64,000 nt of DNA, from positions 181,982-245,981 of the forward strand of contig VZRR01013418.1 of the NCBI GenBank assembly GCA_013398015.1, in the 5' to 3' direction. The translations under genes were made by a program, and so were the position numbers. Below the pieces are notes generated by a model. The model had not been told where the DNA came from. It saw only the letters and a program-made list of their open reading frames with translations, and searched no databases. Shown here in pieces: positions 27,301 to 41,400 of this stretch; the stretch's first letter is position 1; each line of letters opens with the position of its first letter. This DNA comes from Oreocharis arfaki. Taxonomy: Eukaryota; Chordata; Aves; Passeriformes; Paramythiidae.

Positions 27301-27368
27301 GCAGGAGGTTTGAACCATATAATCTTTAAAGTCTCTTGCGTCCCAAAACATTCTATGCTTCCATGATA
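24345..27368 (+). mobile_element. CR1 LINE, about 3 kb, 5'-truncated and decayed
   Basis: This is a long CR1-family non-LTR retrotransposon in sense orientation to SPOCK3. Broken reading frames along it show the order expected of CR1 ORF2: endonuclease-type sequence around 24990-25340, reverse transcriptase around 25900-26560, and the CR1 C-terminal region around 26700-27300. The 3' end around 27340-27366 resembles the bird CR1 terminus of ATTCTATG-type repeats. GC content is higher than in the flanks. The length is less than a complete CR1 of about 4.5 kb, so the ORF1 region is mostly or wholly missing. The left boundary is uncertain by 50-100 bases. Many stops and frameshifts show that it is an old, inactive copy. 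Confidence 0.9.
24960..27300 (+). pseudogene. Remnant of CR1 ORF2 (endonuclease-reverse transcriptase)
   Basis: Readable pieces in shifting frames match the CR1 polyprotein. Examples are a DFN.PG.CW motif near 25000 (endonuclease, DFNLPDVCW type), GCSDHEVVEF near 25200 (endonuclease SDH motif), WK.GNI..IFK near 26010, and SKFADTTELCGVV at 26472-26510. Next come the HILGCI region near 26757 and a C-terminal block at 27122-27300 with VRRWK.LPRGVVD. The reverse transcriptase catalytic FADD motif here reads FADT, with GAC replaced by ACC at 26487-26489, so a metal-binding aspartate is lost. Multiple stops and frameshifts confirm that it is non-functional. Confidence 0.85.
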
Positions 27369-29117
27369 TCTTCGATTTTTTTGAGTGTTTCAGCAACCTT
27401 TTCAAAAATCTGACTGGGATAAGAAGTGTTAACTATAGATCCTCGTGCCTCAGTCTATATTTAATTTTGATACTCTTGCCAATTTGCTTTTTGATGCTCT
27501 TGAAATTTCACTTTTTTTGAAAAGTGTAGAGGAGATTATAAGTAGGCTTAGTCCCGTTTTCCTATTTTCTCCAGTGAAACTAGAAAAAGTGTGGTATTTT
27601 TATGGAGTCAGAAATTGTATTTTGTTTAAAACCTCCAGTGCTGTTTCATAGCAGAAATTTAATATTAATAGATTACAGTTGTCCTTACAGAGAACAGTTT
27701 ATCCACTAATGTCACATGGCACAGTAGTTTTACAGCAAGGTAGTCTTTTATTCTGAAGTCTGACTCCTTTTTTAATTCAAATTGAATGTACCCTCAGGCT
27801 TTAGATTTGTGACTTCTCCTATATTAGGGTAGCCTGAAGATAAGCTCTCTAGTTCTTGGCAAGTCCTAAGCTCTTTTTTCAGAGTTTTTGTCATACAGAG
27901 CTGTTACCGTCTGGTGGTAGATGTCTTATTTCTCCTTCTGGAAGTGTACTTTTCCCCAGTGAACCTAAATGTTCTCTAATCCCATTGAAAGTAAATAACT
28001 CTGTTCTGAAGAGCCCCATCAATACTTTTTATCTGGATGGAATGCTCCTGTTGTCTAACACTATGCTGGAATGAAAGCTTACTAAATCAGTTTTAAGATG
28101 AACTCCAGTTCTCCAGTTTTACTTTTGTATCTTGTATCAGTGGCCAGTTTCTTATTCTAGGTTAGTATATACCTAGATGAATCTGAGTTCTAAACGAAGG
28201 ATTGCTTTTGACTGTGTGTGTGGGTATGTTTTTCTTGTAAAGTGTGTATATATTGAAAAATAAAATTGTATTTTTTCTCTACTTTGTATTTTGAAAAACA
28301 ACACAAAGTCCTATAGAATGGATGGAAAACAATGCCAAATTTCTCATGAAAGGAGAGAAATGGAGAGTTTTGAAAGATTGCTTACTATAAAAGATATTTT
28401 GATGCTACAATTAATGTGACTGGCAAAGAAACCTTGGATCAAGACTATTAAAATGACTCTTCCACTGATAACTGGTTAGATCTTCACATTACAGAATTGT
28501 GTGAATAAAAGCCAGGCAGATATTCTGGAGCATCCCCCGCTCTCCCTGCCATCCATTTTTTGCAGGAGCTTATATTGCTGGCAAGTGTCTAGCTTGTAAT
28601 CGTTTCTGCATGTATGAAAGATACACCTGGAAAGGCTTTGTGTAACTTGTGCATCCCCTAATCTGTTCTTTTGTAACAAAAAGACTGTCCGTTTACACCA
28701 CCGTGTACTCAGGTATCAAAACTACTTAAGATAAAAAAGCAAAAGCCACAAAGGCATAACGCTGTCATTTCAAAATGATACAAAGGCACTTCAGAGCAGC
28801 CAATAACATTACAGGCTTTATCAGCATTGCATCAGTTCTTTCCTTCATAAATTTTTCTCTGTACAAGTCAAATAGTCAGATATTTGACAAAAGTGATGTA
28901 AGGGAAAAGATGTTACAAATCTCCAGTACAGTTAAAATGACTGCAGCTAAGGCAGGTAATTATTTCATCATGCCGTCCGCAGTTCTGCGATTCATCTAGA
29001 AAACCAGTTATTGAGAAAGACTTTAATTTTGAGGCCATGCTCATTGTAGGCTGTTTTAAACTAAGTAGTTGGCTCAGGTAAAATAATATTGTCTTATTAC
29101 CCAAGTCACTGGAGTTT

Positions 29118-29144
29118 TGTTGTTGTTGTTGTTTTTTTTTTTTT
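29118..29144. repeat. (TTG)n followed by poly-T
   Basis: Four to five TTG units run directly into about 13 T residues. In the antisense direction this would be a poly-A/CAA tail-like tract, but no retrotransposon sequence was recognised next to it. Confidence 0.7.
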
Positions 29145-29719
29145 CACCTACTTAGTTGCAGATAGAAGTTCTCCCTTTACTTGGCTTTGTATTACACAAA
29201 ATACACAAGCAAATATTTACAATTTTAGCTTTAGCTGGTAGGCAGTCACTAGAGGGTAATATATTCTCATCTCGCTTTTGGTCTTTCCAAATCCTCAGGC
29301 AGCTGTCTCTGTGCATTTATTTAGTGTGTGAGGCAGAATTGGCAGCTTTTTGAGTGTTTGCAATCAGAATACTTTTGTTGGGTGTTGCAATAATGGGGCT
29401 GCAGGATTGCCTGAAACCTTCATTGAAATAAACTGTTAATGTCAATGTTGTTGGCAAATAAAGCCTGTATTTTCAGCAAACTCTTGAATTCTTGAGTCCT
29501 TTTAAATTTTCGTATACTTGAAACTCTTTGTGCAAAAGAAAGCTCCTTTGAGAATCTACCAGGCTAATTGCTTGCAAAGAAGGATGACATTAATCCTGGA
29601 TTTGATGAGAAGTGTGTGGTTGAGGCATATGGTTGTTTCAGACCATTGCAGTTTGGGGAGAAGAAAATGGAAGGGAATTTTTTTTAAGTAGCTGGGTCTC
29701 CTGTTGCTGACTGGTCAAC

Positions 29720-30256
29720 TTGATGTGTTGCTGCTCAGAATCACAGAGAATTACATATTCTCTAATAATGCTTGTCAGACTAATTGTCTGTCTAGAACTG
29801 AAAATTGTGAAATTTTTTAGGTGTTATTTCTATTCAGCAGTCAGACCTGATCTTCTACAGAATCTGAAACTGCTTCTTGTCTCATTTGACAACTTAGTAG
29901 CTACAGATTATTTCAGGTTTCTTCTGTTCTGCTGTGAGTTTTTTCTTCAATCTCTTCCAAGAAATGTTCTCAAAGATTCTACTGAATCAAATTCTCTGTA
30001 CTTAGAAGTACCTAGTGGTAACAATTTGCTTTTGAGTGGTAGTTGTCACTTACCTACACAGACAAATTCACAAGTGCTTTTGAGAAACTCCAGTAATTTT
30101 GTCTGGAATTCTGTTCTATCCTCTGATTTATTGAATTCTAGTGGCATAAATCTGTCTGTTATTCTATCCTTCAAAACTGTCTGCCCTCCATTTGCACCTT
30201 TTTATCTTTCCAGGAGATTAGAAAGATACATTCTGATAGTTTTTAAAATATCTTAA
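29720..30256 (+). other. Unassigned 178-codon open frame in the intron
   Basis: This frame is open for 178 codons from an ATG at 29720 to a stop at 30254-30256. The N-terminal third is rich in Leu, Cys and Phe and looks like translation of T-rich DNA. The second half is more protein-like (Ser/Asn/Leu-rich). I recognise no family, signal peptide or catalytic motif. It may be chance, a degraded retrocopy or part of an unrecognised element. No splice or promoter evidence ties it to a transcript. Confidence 0.2.
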
Positions 30257-33200
30257 ACCTGGCCAATGGCTGGATCTGTGCAAGTTGATTGGTAGACACT
30301 CAAAGGTACTTAGCTGGCAACTGCGAAAGGAATACCAAGTTAACAGTTGCAGTTGTGTGCTAAAAATATATGAGGGGTTAGATGAAGAACTGTAAAAGTC
30401 ATTGTAACATGCCTGCTGCCTTCTAGCCTTCTAATTACATTGATCCCAAAGTGCATCCTTGTCTAAATGTAGCCAGCGTTTGAATTGGCCACCAGAGGGC
30501 AAACTAAATGTACACGCTCCCCACTTCTGTATGTTCTTGAAAATCAGCTGCCATTCTTCATGTCAATTTGGTTTTTTTTTTCCCTCTCTACATTAATGGT
30601 AAATATTTTTTTAAGTAAATGCTCTCTTTCGCTGAAGAGGTGTCTTGTCTTGGCTCATTGTGTGACAGCAATAACCTGAAAGACCACCTTTGAAACAGGA
30701 TGTGACTGTTCCATAGGAATGATGTAAAGCATCACCAAGCTACTTGTACATCTTACTGCTGGATGGGTTTTGATGGCATGGGCAAGCAGAAGATCCTCTG
30801 TGAGTCTTTTGCTTCTTTTCATGGTCTGAAAGAGCATTAATCAGCATGAGGCTATCAAAGAGACTATTTTGTTTACCATATGAAATCTTTAGTTGTGTAA
30901 GTTTGGGATTAACTATTCTAAAGTCCATTTCTCTGACACTGCAGACACTGACATTCATCCTGTATGTTTGAAACAAGATGAAATTTTGTTCTGTAACTCA
31001 AAGTAGTTCCAGGAGTTTCCTTTTACACTTGCATTGAACTTTGTTATTTATGTTCCCTTTAAAGCAAACCACTTTACTAGCCAAAATTGCAGGAAAGTTT
31101 TGCCTGACACAGGTACTGAATTTGTTCTTAATTTAGGTATGAAGGATGACACATCTCGGTGTTTATATATTTTTAGGTCAGTAGAAATAGAGACAGGGTA
31201 GATTTCTTTGCAGAATTATGTACAAAATTAAAATATAGTGAGAATAAATAAAAACATGTACTCTAAACCTTTCAACTGCTTAATAAGCAGGGAATTGATT
31301 ATAGTCACTGAATTTAGTTGCTTAAATTGATATTATCTTCTGTCATTGTGTACTGATAGATGTATCTTAACTTTAATTTGACTTTCTGTGGAAGAGTATC
31401 TTTCCTATTTGACGTAAATTTCTGGCTGTCAGATGAAGCAGTATATATAATGAAATGCGGATCTTGTTGGAAGGGAATGTTACAATGACTTAATTTGGTG
31501 TCGGTTTTCATGCTGATTTTAGAATGTAGGTGAGTGCATTTTCTTCCTGGTATTTGTCAATGCCACGCTATGATGTGATGTGTTTCTGTTTCAATTTGGA
31601 CTTTTTGGCCATGATTAGTTTTATTTTGTCAAAATTTCAATATGGCCTGGGTCAAACCACTGTGAAGCTAGATAAGGTATTACAGGATAGGAAGAAATGC
31701 TTTGACGGGTTCTATATCGAGTAACTTTGATTTATAGAAATTGTGGATTTATTTGCCTTCATGTGCAAGACAATAATTAGCATGGACTGTATGTTTATCA
31801 TAAAATTTTTCTGTCATTCTTTGTAAACATATATAAATAGATTTGTTGTGTTTGTTCTTTGGGATTCATGTAACCTTGTAGAAATTTTGGATTTGATTCC
31901 TATAGAATTGGTCATTTTATATTTAGAGGACTTAACAGCTGGAAAATCATCCTGACAGAGTAAATTAAGCATTTGACACGTTTTCAGTGGGTCTGCTTTG
32001 TAGATAATATGTTGTAATATTTAATAATTGAAAATACATTATATTTATGATATATTATTTCTGTAATGTCTGGTAGAGGGAGAATTTTAACCTCTACTTC
32101 TGTATACAGCTACCTACTAACATGAGTTATAGTAAAGGACCATTTTTGTTAATGGGACTTTGATACATTTTCCACATCATCTTGACCATATCTATTATAT
32201 TTCACAAAGGTTTTCTTTTGAAAGATTGAGTGGGTAAGATGAACGTGTCGTTGTGTGGAGGTATGTCCCTGAGTCATTAAGAAAAAACCCAAGAAAACAC
32301 AAAAAAGGCTAGAAACTCTCTTAAAGCAGGGAAGTGGCAAACTTCAAATACTTGCCTCTGACTCATCTCTGCGGCGTATCAAACAGCTTAAAGACTCATT
32401 TGATACATATAATGCTTTTCTTTTCAGTTTCAGCACAGTATGAAAAGAGTCAAAATCCTGTCTGTTATTTTGGTAAATCTGTATGTGTAATAATGTATAT
32501 CTTGTTCTTTTTTTTCCCAAGTGGATGAGCACATGAAAATACTTTGTATTCAATATATACTTTTTATAAAAATAAGATGTTTAAAGTTTTAGAAAAAAAT
32601 TGGGAATGTTCTTTCAGAATGTCTAAGAAAGGGCTTTGAAGTTCCCCTGTAGCAGGCAGCCTTGCATTATAGAAAAGAATTGATGACATTACAATTGGAA
32701 CAATAGTCTGCACTGATTTTCATAACATCATAATAATAATGTGGGAAATTATTTTATAATACCTTAATACTAAATTGGTTATTTTAAGCAAAAAAAAAAA
32801 AAAATCAAGTCCTATTGTCATACAATTACATATTTAACACTAAAATGGTGTTTCTGGCAAATAGAACTGAAGGAGGCATACCTGTGGTGTTACATGAGAT
32901 TCTTTCCTAAATGAATATTGAAACATGTTTTCAGATTAATTTAGAAATTGTTTTTATGGCATTGCTACCAACTCCTGTCCTGTTTGAACTGCTATCTATA
33001 TTAATAATAAACATTTCCCTCTATCTTCTCCCTCAGACTTGACCATCATGGTCGTTCTCTTCTTGAATAGGTGCAGGGATATCTACTCCAAATGGTTCTT
33101 AGAGAGGAAGAGTTTTTTTGAAAGTGACTGTAAAAATAGGAGCTTGATGTATTTATTAGTGTATTGCGTTTCTTTAACAGGGTATAGTGAACAACTCTAA

Positions 33201-36200
33201 AGGAGATGATTCATAACTTATCAACTGAGTTACTGAGACAAATGCCTTCCCCAGGAATGTTCTGTTCACACAGTAACAGGGTTTTCCGGATGCATCAGAA
33301 AAACTGACATAGATGGCTTTCCTTCCTCTGCCTTTTCTATTCCAAATAGAAGTTCTTGCTGCCTCTGCATGAGATAGGTGACAGTTCAAGGATGGAACAT
33401 AGGAAAGAAAAAATGTCTTTTCAATAATTGTATTCCTTATGACTGCTTCAAAACTGGCTCAGATAAGCTGTTGACAACTTGAGCTTTAATGACATGGGAT
33501 GCGTGGTTGCTTTCTATGATAACGTTCTTTTAAAACCTGATATTTTCAGCTGATCTTACTCTTCTATCGTTATGAACATGGGCTGTATGTTTAACTATGT
33601 GATCCTGCATTTTTGAAGGCAATTTTGCTTGTTTGTTTAACAGACTGTCTTACTTTCAAGGTTCTTTTATTATTACTGTTTTAGTAATGTGCACTTAGTG
33701 AATTATAGACTGCACCTTAATGAAGTAATTATTGAGGGAAGAACAGTCTGCATCCACTGTATAATTGTCCTTTGCTGGTTAATGCAATCAAATTTGTCAT
33801 TACACTCATTCAGCTTTTTGTGTCTCTTCTCTAGAGTCTTTTAAGTGCGTTGTTCTCAAAATAAAACAGCTGGTCTATTTGATATTGTAAATACTGTGGG
33901 GATTTAAACCTTAAGATCTTTTGGAAGAAAAGAACCCAATGCCTTCATTGATAGATAAATCCGTAGATGCCTGTTGCTTTTTGTGATGCTGGCTATTAGC
34001 AGTCTGCTTTGTAGTTCTTCCATATTTAAATTAAATCTGGAGTTGTTCGGGAGTCAGTTATGATCTTGGCTTCTAATAAAACTTATTTGGACTTTATCTT
34101 TCTGAAAAATGGTGTCTGAAGTAACTGTATCAATGTCTCTGGAATATTTTCTACAAATGTAGCAGAGTTGACAGAAGAAATAAGATTATTTTTTCTTTAA
34201 GTTATACAAGAATAAGGCTGTTTGGAACCAAAATGTTCAGTCCATTTATCAAACATTAGATATGTATGTAACATTGAGATTCTGATCAGATTGCATGCAA
34301 ATTTCTGTATTTTAGTTCTCTCCTTTAGTATTTCTCACATAATCAAATAAGCTTTACAGAGTAGGTGAAGTGTATGACATATGATACTGATTTGAAGATA
34401 GCTGTCCTGTTGGACTTGAACTGTATGGCTTGTTCATGTATTTATAGCTTTGTATGAAATGTGTTTGAAACATACACTGATTGCAGAAGGCGCAGCAGTG
34501 ATGGACAGCTGTAGAGATGTTAAGCTACCCATAGGCTTGCCTTTTGTGTTCTGTCTTGCTCTTGTTTTGTCTATAGTCTTCTCTTTTTTTCAGTATAAAA
34601 ATATGGAGAAGATTAAAAATTGTTCATGGTTAGGATCTAATGATCTTAAAAAGAAAGAAATCTCATACATACATATTAATGACTTCTTTATTTAAAATAT
34701 GTGAGGGAAAACAAAACTTAAAATAAAATTTTAAAAAAGTCGAGCTCAATGTCTCTAGTCCAGCAGCTTGTGTCTGATAGTTGCCAATAGCAAGCAACTA
34801 AGACAGCAGATAAAAGCATCAAAGTAGTTAAAGAGGTTTCCCCTTCAAAAAAAAAAATGTTTTCTGAAAATCTGTACTGCTACAGTATCTTTATGTATTT
34901 CTGTAGTGTGCTATAGCTGTTCCGCTTTTTTGTGTTCTGTTTTGCCATTCATGGATGTAGTTGCTGCTTTGAATACAAATTAGTATCCTTCTGGTGGGAT
35001 AATAGTTTTATTTTGTATTCCAGACCTTGTCCTGTATGGATATTTAAAAATTAAGAACAGCATTCCATTTAACTGCATTACATGAACCATATATAATCTG
35101 TAGTTCCATAGAATTGAACCAGGAGCTGACTTGGCCTTCTGGTTAAAATAGATCTTAAGATACTTCTGAGTCCAAAGGATTTCACCAGCTATGACTACAT
35201 CATTTGGCTTCTACTTAAACAAGGAACAGAAATGATCTTGGATATCCTAGCACTTGATTTGCACCTGTGTCTGTCAGTGATCCTGTTTCCTGCTTTTGAA
35301 AACCTAAGAAAACATTAGTCTTCTTTTCCTCTTACTCTGAGAGGTTTTTTTAACTTCTACAGGTGGCTTAGGGATCACTGCTGTTTGGAAAACAGTGTTG
35401 TTCTTAAGAAATCTCAGTTGTTGCTTACATTGCTTTTACATTTGTTGTGTACCAATAAAACAATTCTGACATGTCTGATGAAGCTACAATCAATTCTGCA
35501 GTTCTTTTTTGTTTCTTTACCTCAGGTTAACAGCTACTTTAGTTTGTTAGATGCAGTGCTTACAAATTAGGAAGTACTGCAGTACATAACAAACTCTGAA
35601 GGTGTTGAGATTTTATCAGTGCTGTTTCTTCAACAGATTATCAGATAAGAAAAAGGATAAAACAACAATTTACTAGGGAATTTATTAACTGAATACTTAG
35701 CTCTTCATATCCTACTTTCCTATCATTCTCATGTAGTCTGTCCTCTAATCTTTGTCCTTCACTATAGAATAATGTTGTGGTACATATTTTCAGAGTGAAC
35801 TTGATAGCCACATTGAACGTAGCTCTCACGAGGCACTATTGTGGCACTTTAATTGCCGCCTTGTTTTGTGTGGAAATTTATCTTAAGGAAAAAACTGAAC
35901 TGTGGTAGTCGTGACTGAATTTACAGTTTGTGGGCTATATTTAGTTACCTTTTATAAGGTAGGCTCTTCTGTACTTTCTCTAGGCATCAAATTTAACTAG
36001 AATGAACTGATGTATTGCTGCTACAGAGAACAGGAGAGACATAGAGCAGTTCAGGTTAGAAAGACAAATGAGTATCTCCAGTTACACATTCTGACATGGG
36101 TTGGTCCATTTTATTCGAAGGCAGATTGTACACTTGCATCACAAGTGTTTGAGATAGAAGTTTTACACAGTGATATATATTTTTAAGCAGATAAGTATTG

Positions 36201-37909
36201 CTTATTGTCTTCACAGATCACTGATCTTCAAAAAATTAACATCAACGAAGAAGAAATTTTCTGGAAATGTAGGCAACAGTCAATATAGAGGGAAAGGAGA
36301 AAAAACAAGCTACAAAAGTGATAGTTAAATGATGTATTAAATTCATTTTAGAGGAATCTAAAATACTGAGGCCACTGAAAAAACCTTAGTAGATATTATG
36401 GGCCTTCAGTGATCATATAGTACAGTAGTGAGTTTGTGAAATGTGGAAAAATTGTGGATAGAGGTCTTGATGGTGCCTTCTGTTTTGGAATACACAGGCT
36501 TCAAATAGGAGACAAGAAACAATTTTAAGGTTGTGCAGATCTTGCAAAATTAATATTCTACACTTTTAGTTTTTCTTTCTCATGAAGAGAATTTATATAA
36601 ATGGAACAGAACTATGACTGAGTTTTCAGTAACACCCATGTAATTTAGAGAATAAGCATGTGAGCATTATGGGAATGTAATCAAGAATTCTGGATTTATA
36701 TCTTATTAGGTTTAATGTGGACGTAACTGAAGCTGGTGTTATGGAGCTGTCTTATAGATATTGATCTAAAATGTAGATACAATTGGTGATGGCAAAATGG
36801 AATGTGTAGGCATGTGCCAGAGCTTTGCCACTCTTCAGTGAGCATATTAAAGTTTTCAGGTTGATCATATTCTGATACGTTTTTATCATCTAGTGAAAAA
36901 TGTTTGCATTTGACATATATTTTTAAATCCAGAATGCTGCATTTATAGAAAGGAGTGAGGTAATGTCAAAGTTAGGTCATTGAAGTAAACTGTTACTTGT
37001 TGTTTCCTTCAATAGCAGAGTGGGGAAACTGTGTCACCTTTAACATTATGAAGTTCCTTTGAGGTCTTCAGATCTTATGTGGGTCTCTTGCCAGTGTGTA
37101 ATCTTTAAAGGAAGCATCAAGTATTCTTTACTTGAACCTTACACTGATAAATGTTCAGGAAGAGCCAGTTTCTCTCTTCCTGTTTGAATGTTGCAAATAG
37201 CTACTTGCAGTTTCCGTCTTTCAATTTCAGAGTTACTATGTGGTTATAGACTGGAGATCATTGGGTTTTCTCTCAATTCTAAGTGTTATTATTCTTTACC
37301 TCCAACAAACCTGTCTGATTGTGGTGGTTTTGGTTTTTTTTCATTTTTCCCCTCCCTACTTGATCTCTAATGATTGTAGGACAAAGGCTTTTTCATCTGT
37401 GAATCATCTTCTTCATCTCAGCTCACTGAGCTTGTGTACCATACAGGCTATGTAGATAGCAGCCTGTGTTATCACTGTAACATCAAAAAAGGCTTAAAGC
37501 AGGAAGAAGTTAGTTTTGTGATCCCTTTTTATTGAAAATGTATGCTAGATTTGGGATTATAGATATGTTAATTTAGATGCAGTCTATACTTTTGAGAAAC
37601 ATGGTTTAGGTTTGAACAAAATAAATCATCTTCATAAATACTGTTTGGAAGAAAATGTATATTGTACCTACTCATGCAATAATTAACTGTATTTTAAATG
37701 GACGGACTGATGATGTGCACTGATAGCAGTACATGGATACTTTAGAGTTGCAGCTTCCAAACATGGACTTGGAGAATGGAACAGTACATGCTAATAGCTC
37801 TGTTTTCCTTTAGGGTCAAGTTAGATAATGCCAGAAAAACAAACAGTAGTAGCTAAAACATTGCTGTGTTGCCAACAGTGTTTCAGTTGCAAATCTAAAC
37901 ATCATGCTG

Positions 37910-38476
37910 CTATATGAGAATGAACTCCATCCCAGCCAGACTTAGTACAGCCTGCTGGCAGGTCCTATTTGCATGGCTTCTATATTTGAGTACTTTTATT
38001 CTATCTTGTTGGAGTTCTGCCTCCTTCTTGCTTCTCCCATGTTTGCTTTCACTGCTATCCTGCTGTGAAGCCTGTCTCTTGTGAGAGACCAGACCTTCAC
38101 AGAATTTGTCTTCAAGACAGTCTGTAAGAGCACTTTTCAAACTTTGATTTTCTACTGTAATCATACGTTGTTCATAAATTGTGGAAGTCATAGGTAGCTG
38201 CTTCTCCCAGACTCCCATTTTCCGTAATTTGGAAGCATTACATGATAAATTAGTGCTGAAGTACTCCCCCACATATATTTCTCTCTTCAGGACAATTACA
38301 CACTTCATCAGTGTAGACTGAGTTGAATACTTAGTCTTCTGTCCCACTCTGTTTGCATTACTTTTGGGGTTTTTTACTTTTTTCTTCGTTCTTCTTTTAG
38401 TCTGTTCTGTCTTTTTAACCACAATAGCTGCAGTCAAGGCAGATAACTTAGTAATTCTGTATATACTTAAATACAT
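37910..38476 (-). other. Unassigned 188-codon open frame, antisense to SPOCK3
   Basis: The minus-strand frame runs from ATG at 38476 to a stop at 37910 and would encode 188 residues. It has a very basic stretch near residues 20-40 (Lys/Arg-rich, TKRRTKKKVK), then a mixed hydrophilic region with EVEN-spread charged residues and a Lys/Arg/Gln/Ser-rich part near residues 130-160. It has no signal peptide, membrane span or zinc-binding pattern. At this base composition I would expect a stop roughly every 15 codons, so the length is unusual. It could be a fossil retrocopy, a real antisense gene or a chance frame. I recognise no homologue. Confidence 0.25.
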
Positions 38477-41400
38477 GTGTAAAACTTGTTTTTTGATGAA
38501 CTTAATTATAGTTTAATCTTTTAAAATTATTATTATCCTTTCCCTGATCCAAAGTAAGTACTTTGATTTGGCAAACAGGCAAAACAAAGGATGACTCAGA
38601 CATTTTAGAGTCCTAATGAGATCAACTATCAAAGAAACCCTATGAGATATGGTATTTCTGTATGGAAACTTGCTGAATTCTTGAAATTGTTTACTTGAGA
38701 ATGGTCGACTTAACTCTTCATGGGGTTTTAAATTATAGTATTGGGTAAGGTATGCATGAAGACTTTAAGTTTTAATGAGTTTGGTTTTTTTGTTAAAGTA
38801 AGGTGTATCTGTGCAGCATGGGTACTATAATGTTCATACTCTTTATTGCACATCAGGAGTATTGGAGGGGACTTTTGTTTTTTGGTGCAGTTGGCAGATT
38901 CTTGCTTTACATAAACTTTGATGTTACAGGAATTGTACTATGAAACTTTTGCTGTAATGAATACCATGTTGCAGTCATGTGCCTGAAAAGCTTCAAGAAT
39001 TGATTTCCAGGTATTTATGTATTAAGGGTGCTGTGTGCCCTGGTTCTTTCCCAAGGATCCTGTCAAAATTGCAATATTGAAGGCTTTATCCTTTTTCATT
39101 GTTAGCTGTGTTTCTTGTGTCACTATTGATTAATTTGGTTTTTAGTTGCTGTTTGTCAGTAAACTGAAAACACTGGAGACCTAAGACTTTTGTTTATAAC
39201 ATTCATTACAATACAATGCTGTTGAAATCATATGTAAGCATTCTTTTGCATTTTCTCTCTCTTTTCACCTTGGTTGTAACCTTGTGGGATAATTCCATGG
39301 AATAAAGGAGAGTGCACAAAAGAGTGGAGAACTTTTAATTAATTTTACGTGGTGTTTCTTCTGTAAGTAGTCCAGTTAGTATACATTCAGAATCCAGGGG
39401 ATGAGTTACAAGACATTATCATTACTAATATGAACTGGCTTACCAAAAAGAAAGTCAAATCATATGTTAGAAACAATTAGAAAATAAAAGAAAACAAATT
39501 AGAAGATGTGGTTAGGTTCCTGGATAATTCTGTGGGGCGCATTGTCATTCCCCCTCTGCTCACCCCTCAAGATACAGTATGGAATTAGAATAAATATTAA
39601 AAAGAGCAAAATAAGTGATAAACAGTATGATTTTCGTTTAAAAATTACTTAGTATTTGAGGACTCTGATAGGGAGAAGGAATGGTAGTGAGAGGATGTTG
39701 CTTTGCTTGCTTTCTCTGAAGATCTCTGTCTTTGTTTATCTATCCATCTGTGTCTCTTCAGTAACAGACTGCAGCTGCCTGTCCTTGGCCCCAGCTGGAG
39801 ATGGACACTGGGGTAGATGGTTCCCTGTGGCAGGGTTAGTTGCCTGCGTACAGTGGCGTACATTTTAAAACCAGAAACATTTATGTGAATGGCAGTGTTT
39901 AAATGCACAGGAACTCTGCTGGAATGAATACAAGATGGATTCACCTGAAATTTAAAGCCAAAGACATTAGAATAGTTTTGACGAAGAAGATGGAAAAGTC
40001 TGCATACCATAAGCAATGGAAACGTTGGTGGGTTCTCAGTCTAGTGGGTGACCATGCATTTTGAGAGCAGAAAAGAGGTACTTTTCATTGAATTTGTGCC
40101 CAGTTTCACAGGAAGAACACTTAGGGCCACAAGGAAACAAAAAAAGTTATTTTCCATTGCTTATGCCAGTCCTAGCAAACATAGCAATTCACACTGAGTG
40201 AATTTTTTATTTCATCTACCTCCAAAGCCAATACTAGTGATCAAAAAGAACTCTGAAAAGCAGGTGGTGATATCAAGACACATTTTTGAAGTGTATTGCT
40301 AAAACTATTATTTTATAATAGCAGTCATGGTCTGTGGAAACATGATTTGTTTCCAGTGCATTAAAGACAGAAATCTTGTGTAGTTCATTATGTAATTTTC
40401 CTTGCTACTGGCTGAAAATCAAGATGGCAATTAAAAACCAAAAGCCACCTCAACAAAAAAATAGAAACAAAACTAAGAAAAAACCAAACATCTCATGATT
40501 TTTTCTTTACCTTTTTTTGTCTTCACTTCCAGTCATTCTGGTTCTCCTATTTTTGTTTGAGTTTTAAAAATGAGATCTGCCGATCAGTAAGCCCAGCTAG
40601 CACCTCCATTAATGACCTGGGATTTATCAGCCCCGTTCTGAGTAGTTCCAGTCTCCCATATTTATCACTCTGCATTCTATAAATAGGACTGTTGTGGTAG
40701 GGTTTGATAATTGAGATAAACTGGAGTCATAAGTGTGGAATATCACTGCTGCAGCACTTTTCTCTGAGGAACTGCTGTCAAAACCATCAGCTGGTGACTG
40801 GTATAAATAAGGAGGACTTGTTCTGTGATTGTACATTCCTTTGTCCTTGTCATTGAGATCTCAGTATCTTTCAAGAATTTCATAATATGGCACAAGTAGA
40901 GCTTGACACATGATTATTTTTTTGACTTCAGTGAGTGAGTTTTTAAACTTTGTTTTTGCGGTATTTATTTTTCCTAGTTTCTGATTATGATTATCTTTTT
41001 CTTTTCTGGTAGGGTATGGCCACAGAGTGGCTACTGCATTTTGGAAAGGCAAGCAGCAGTGCCTTTAAAATTCTGTTGCTGTTACTTATTTTGTAAGATA
41101 TTAAAGAAAGACCAAAGCAGAAATAACCCAGAGAAACAGTCTTCTAGGTTCTATGGTGCACTGTCAAAAACTCAGCCTGAACAATGAGCCTTGAAGCTCA
41201 TTGCAGAGGGATGGAAGGACTGGTACATGGCGTAAATTATGTAAGTTGCCTAAAGAATTAATTTCTTCCTGGTATACTTGTTTGAAATAGATGCAGTACC
41301 AGAATGAGTAATTGGCTTTGTCAGTCAAAGCATGCACATTTCGTACAAAATATTCAAAGGAAATTTCACCCAAGCCATAAGATGCTTGAAACTTTCAGAT

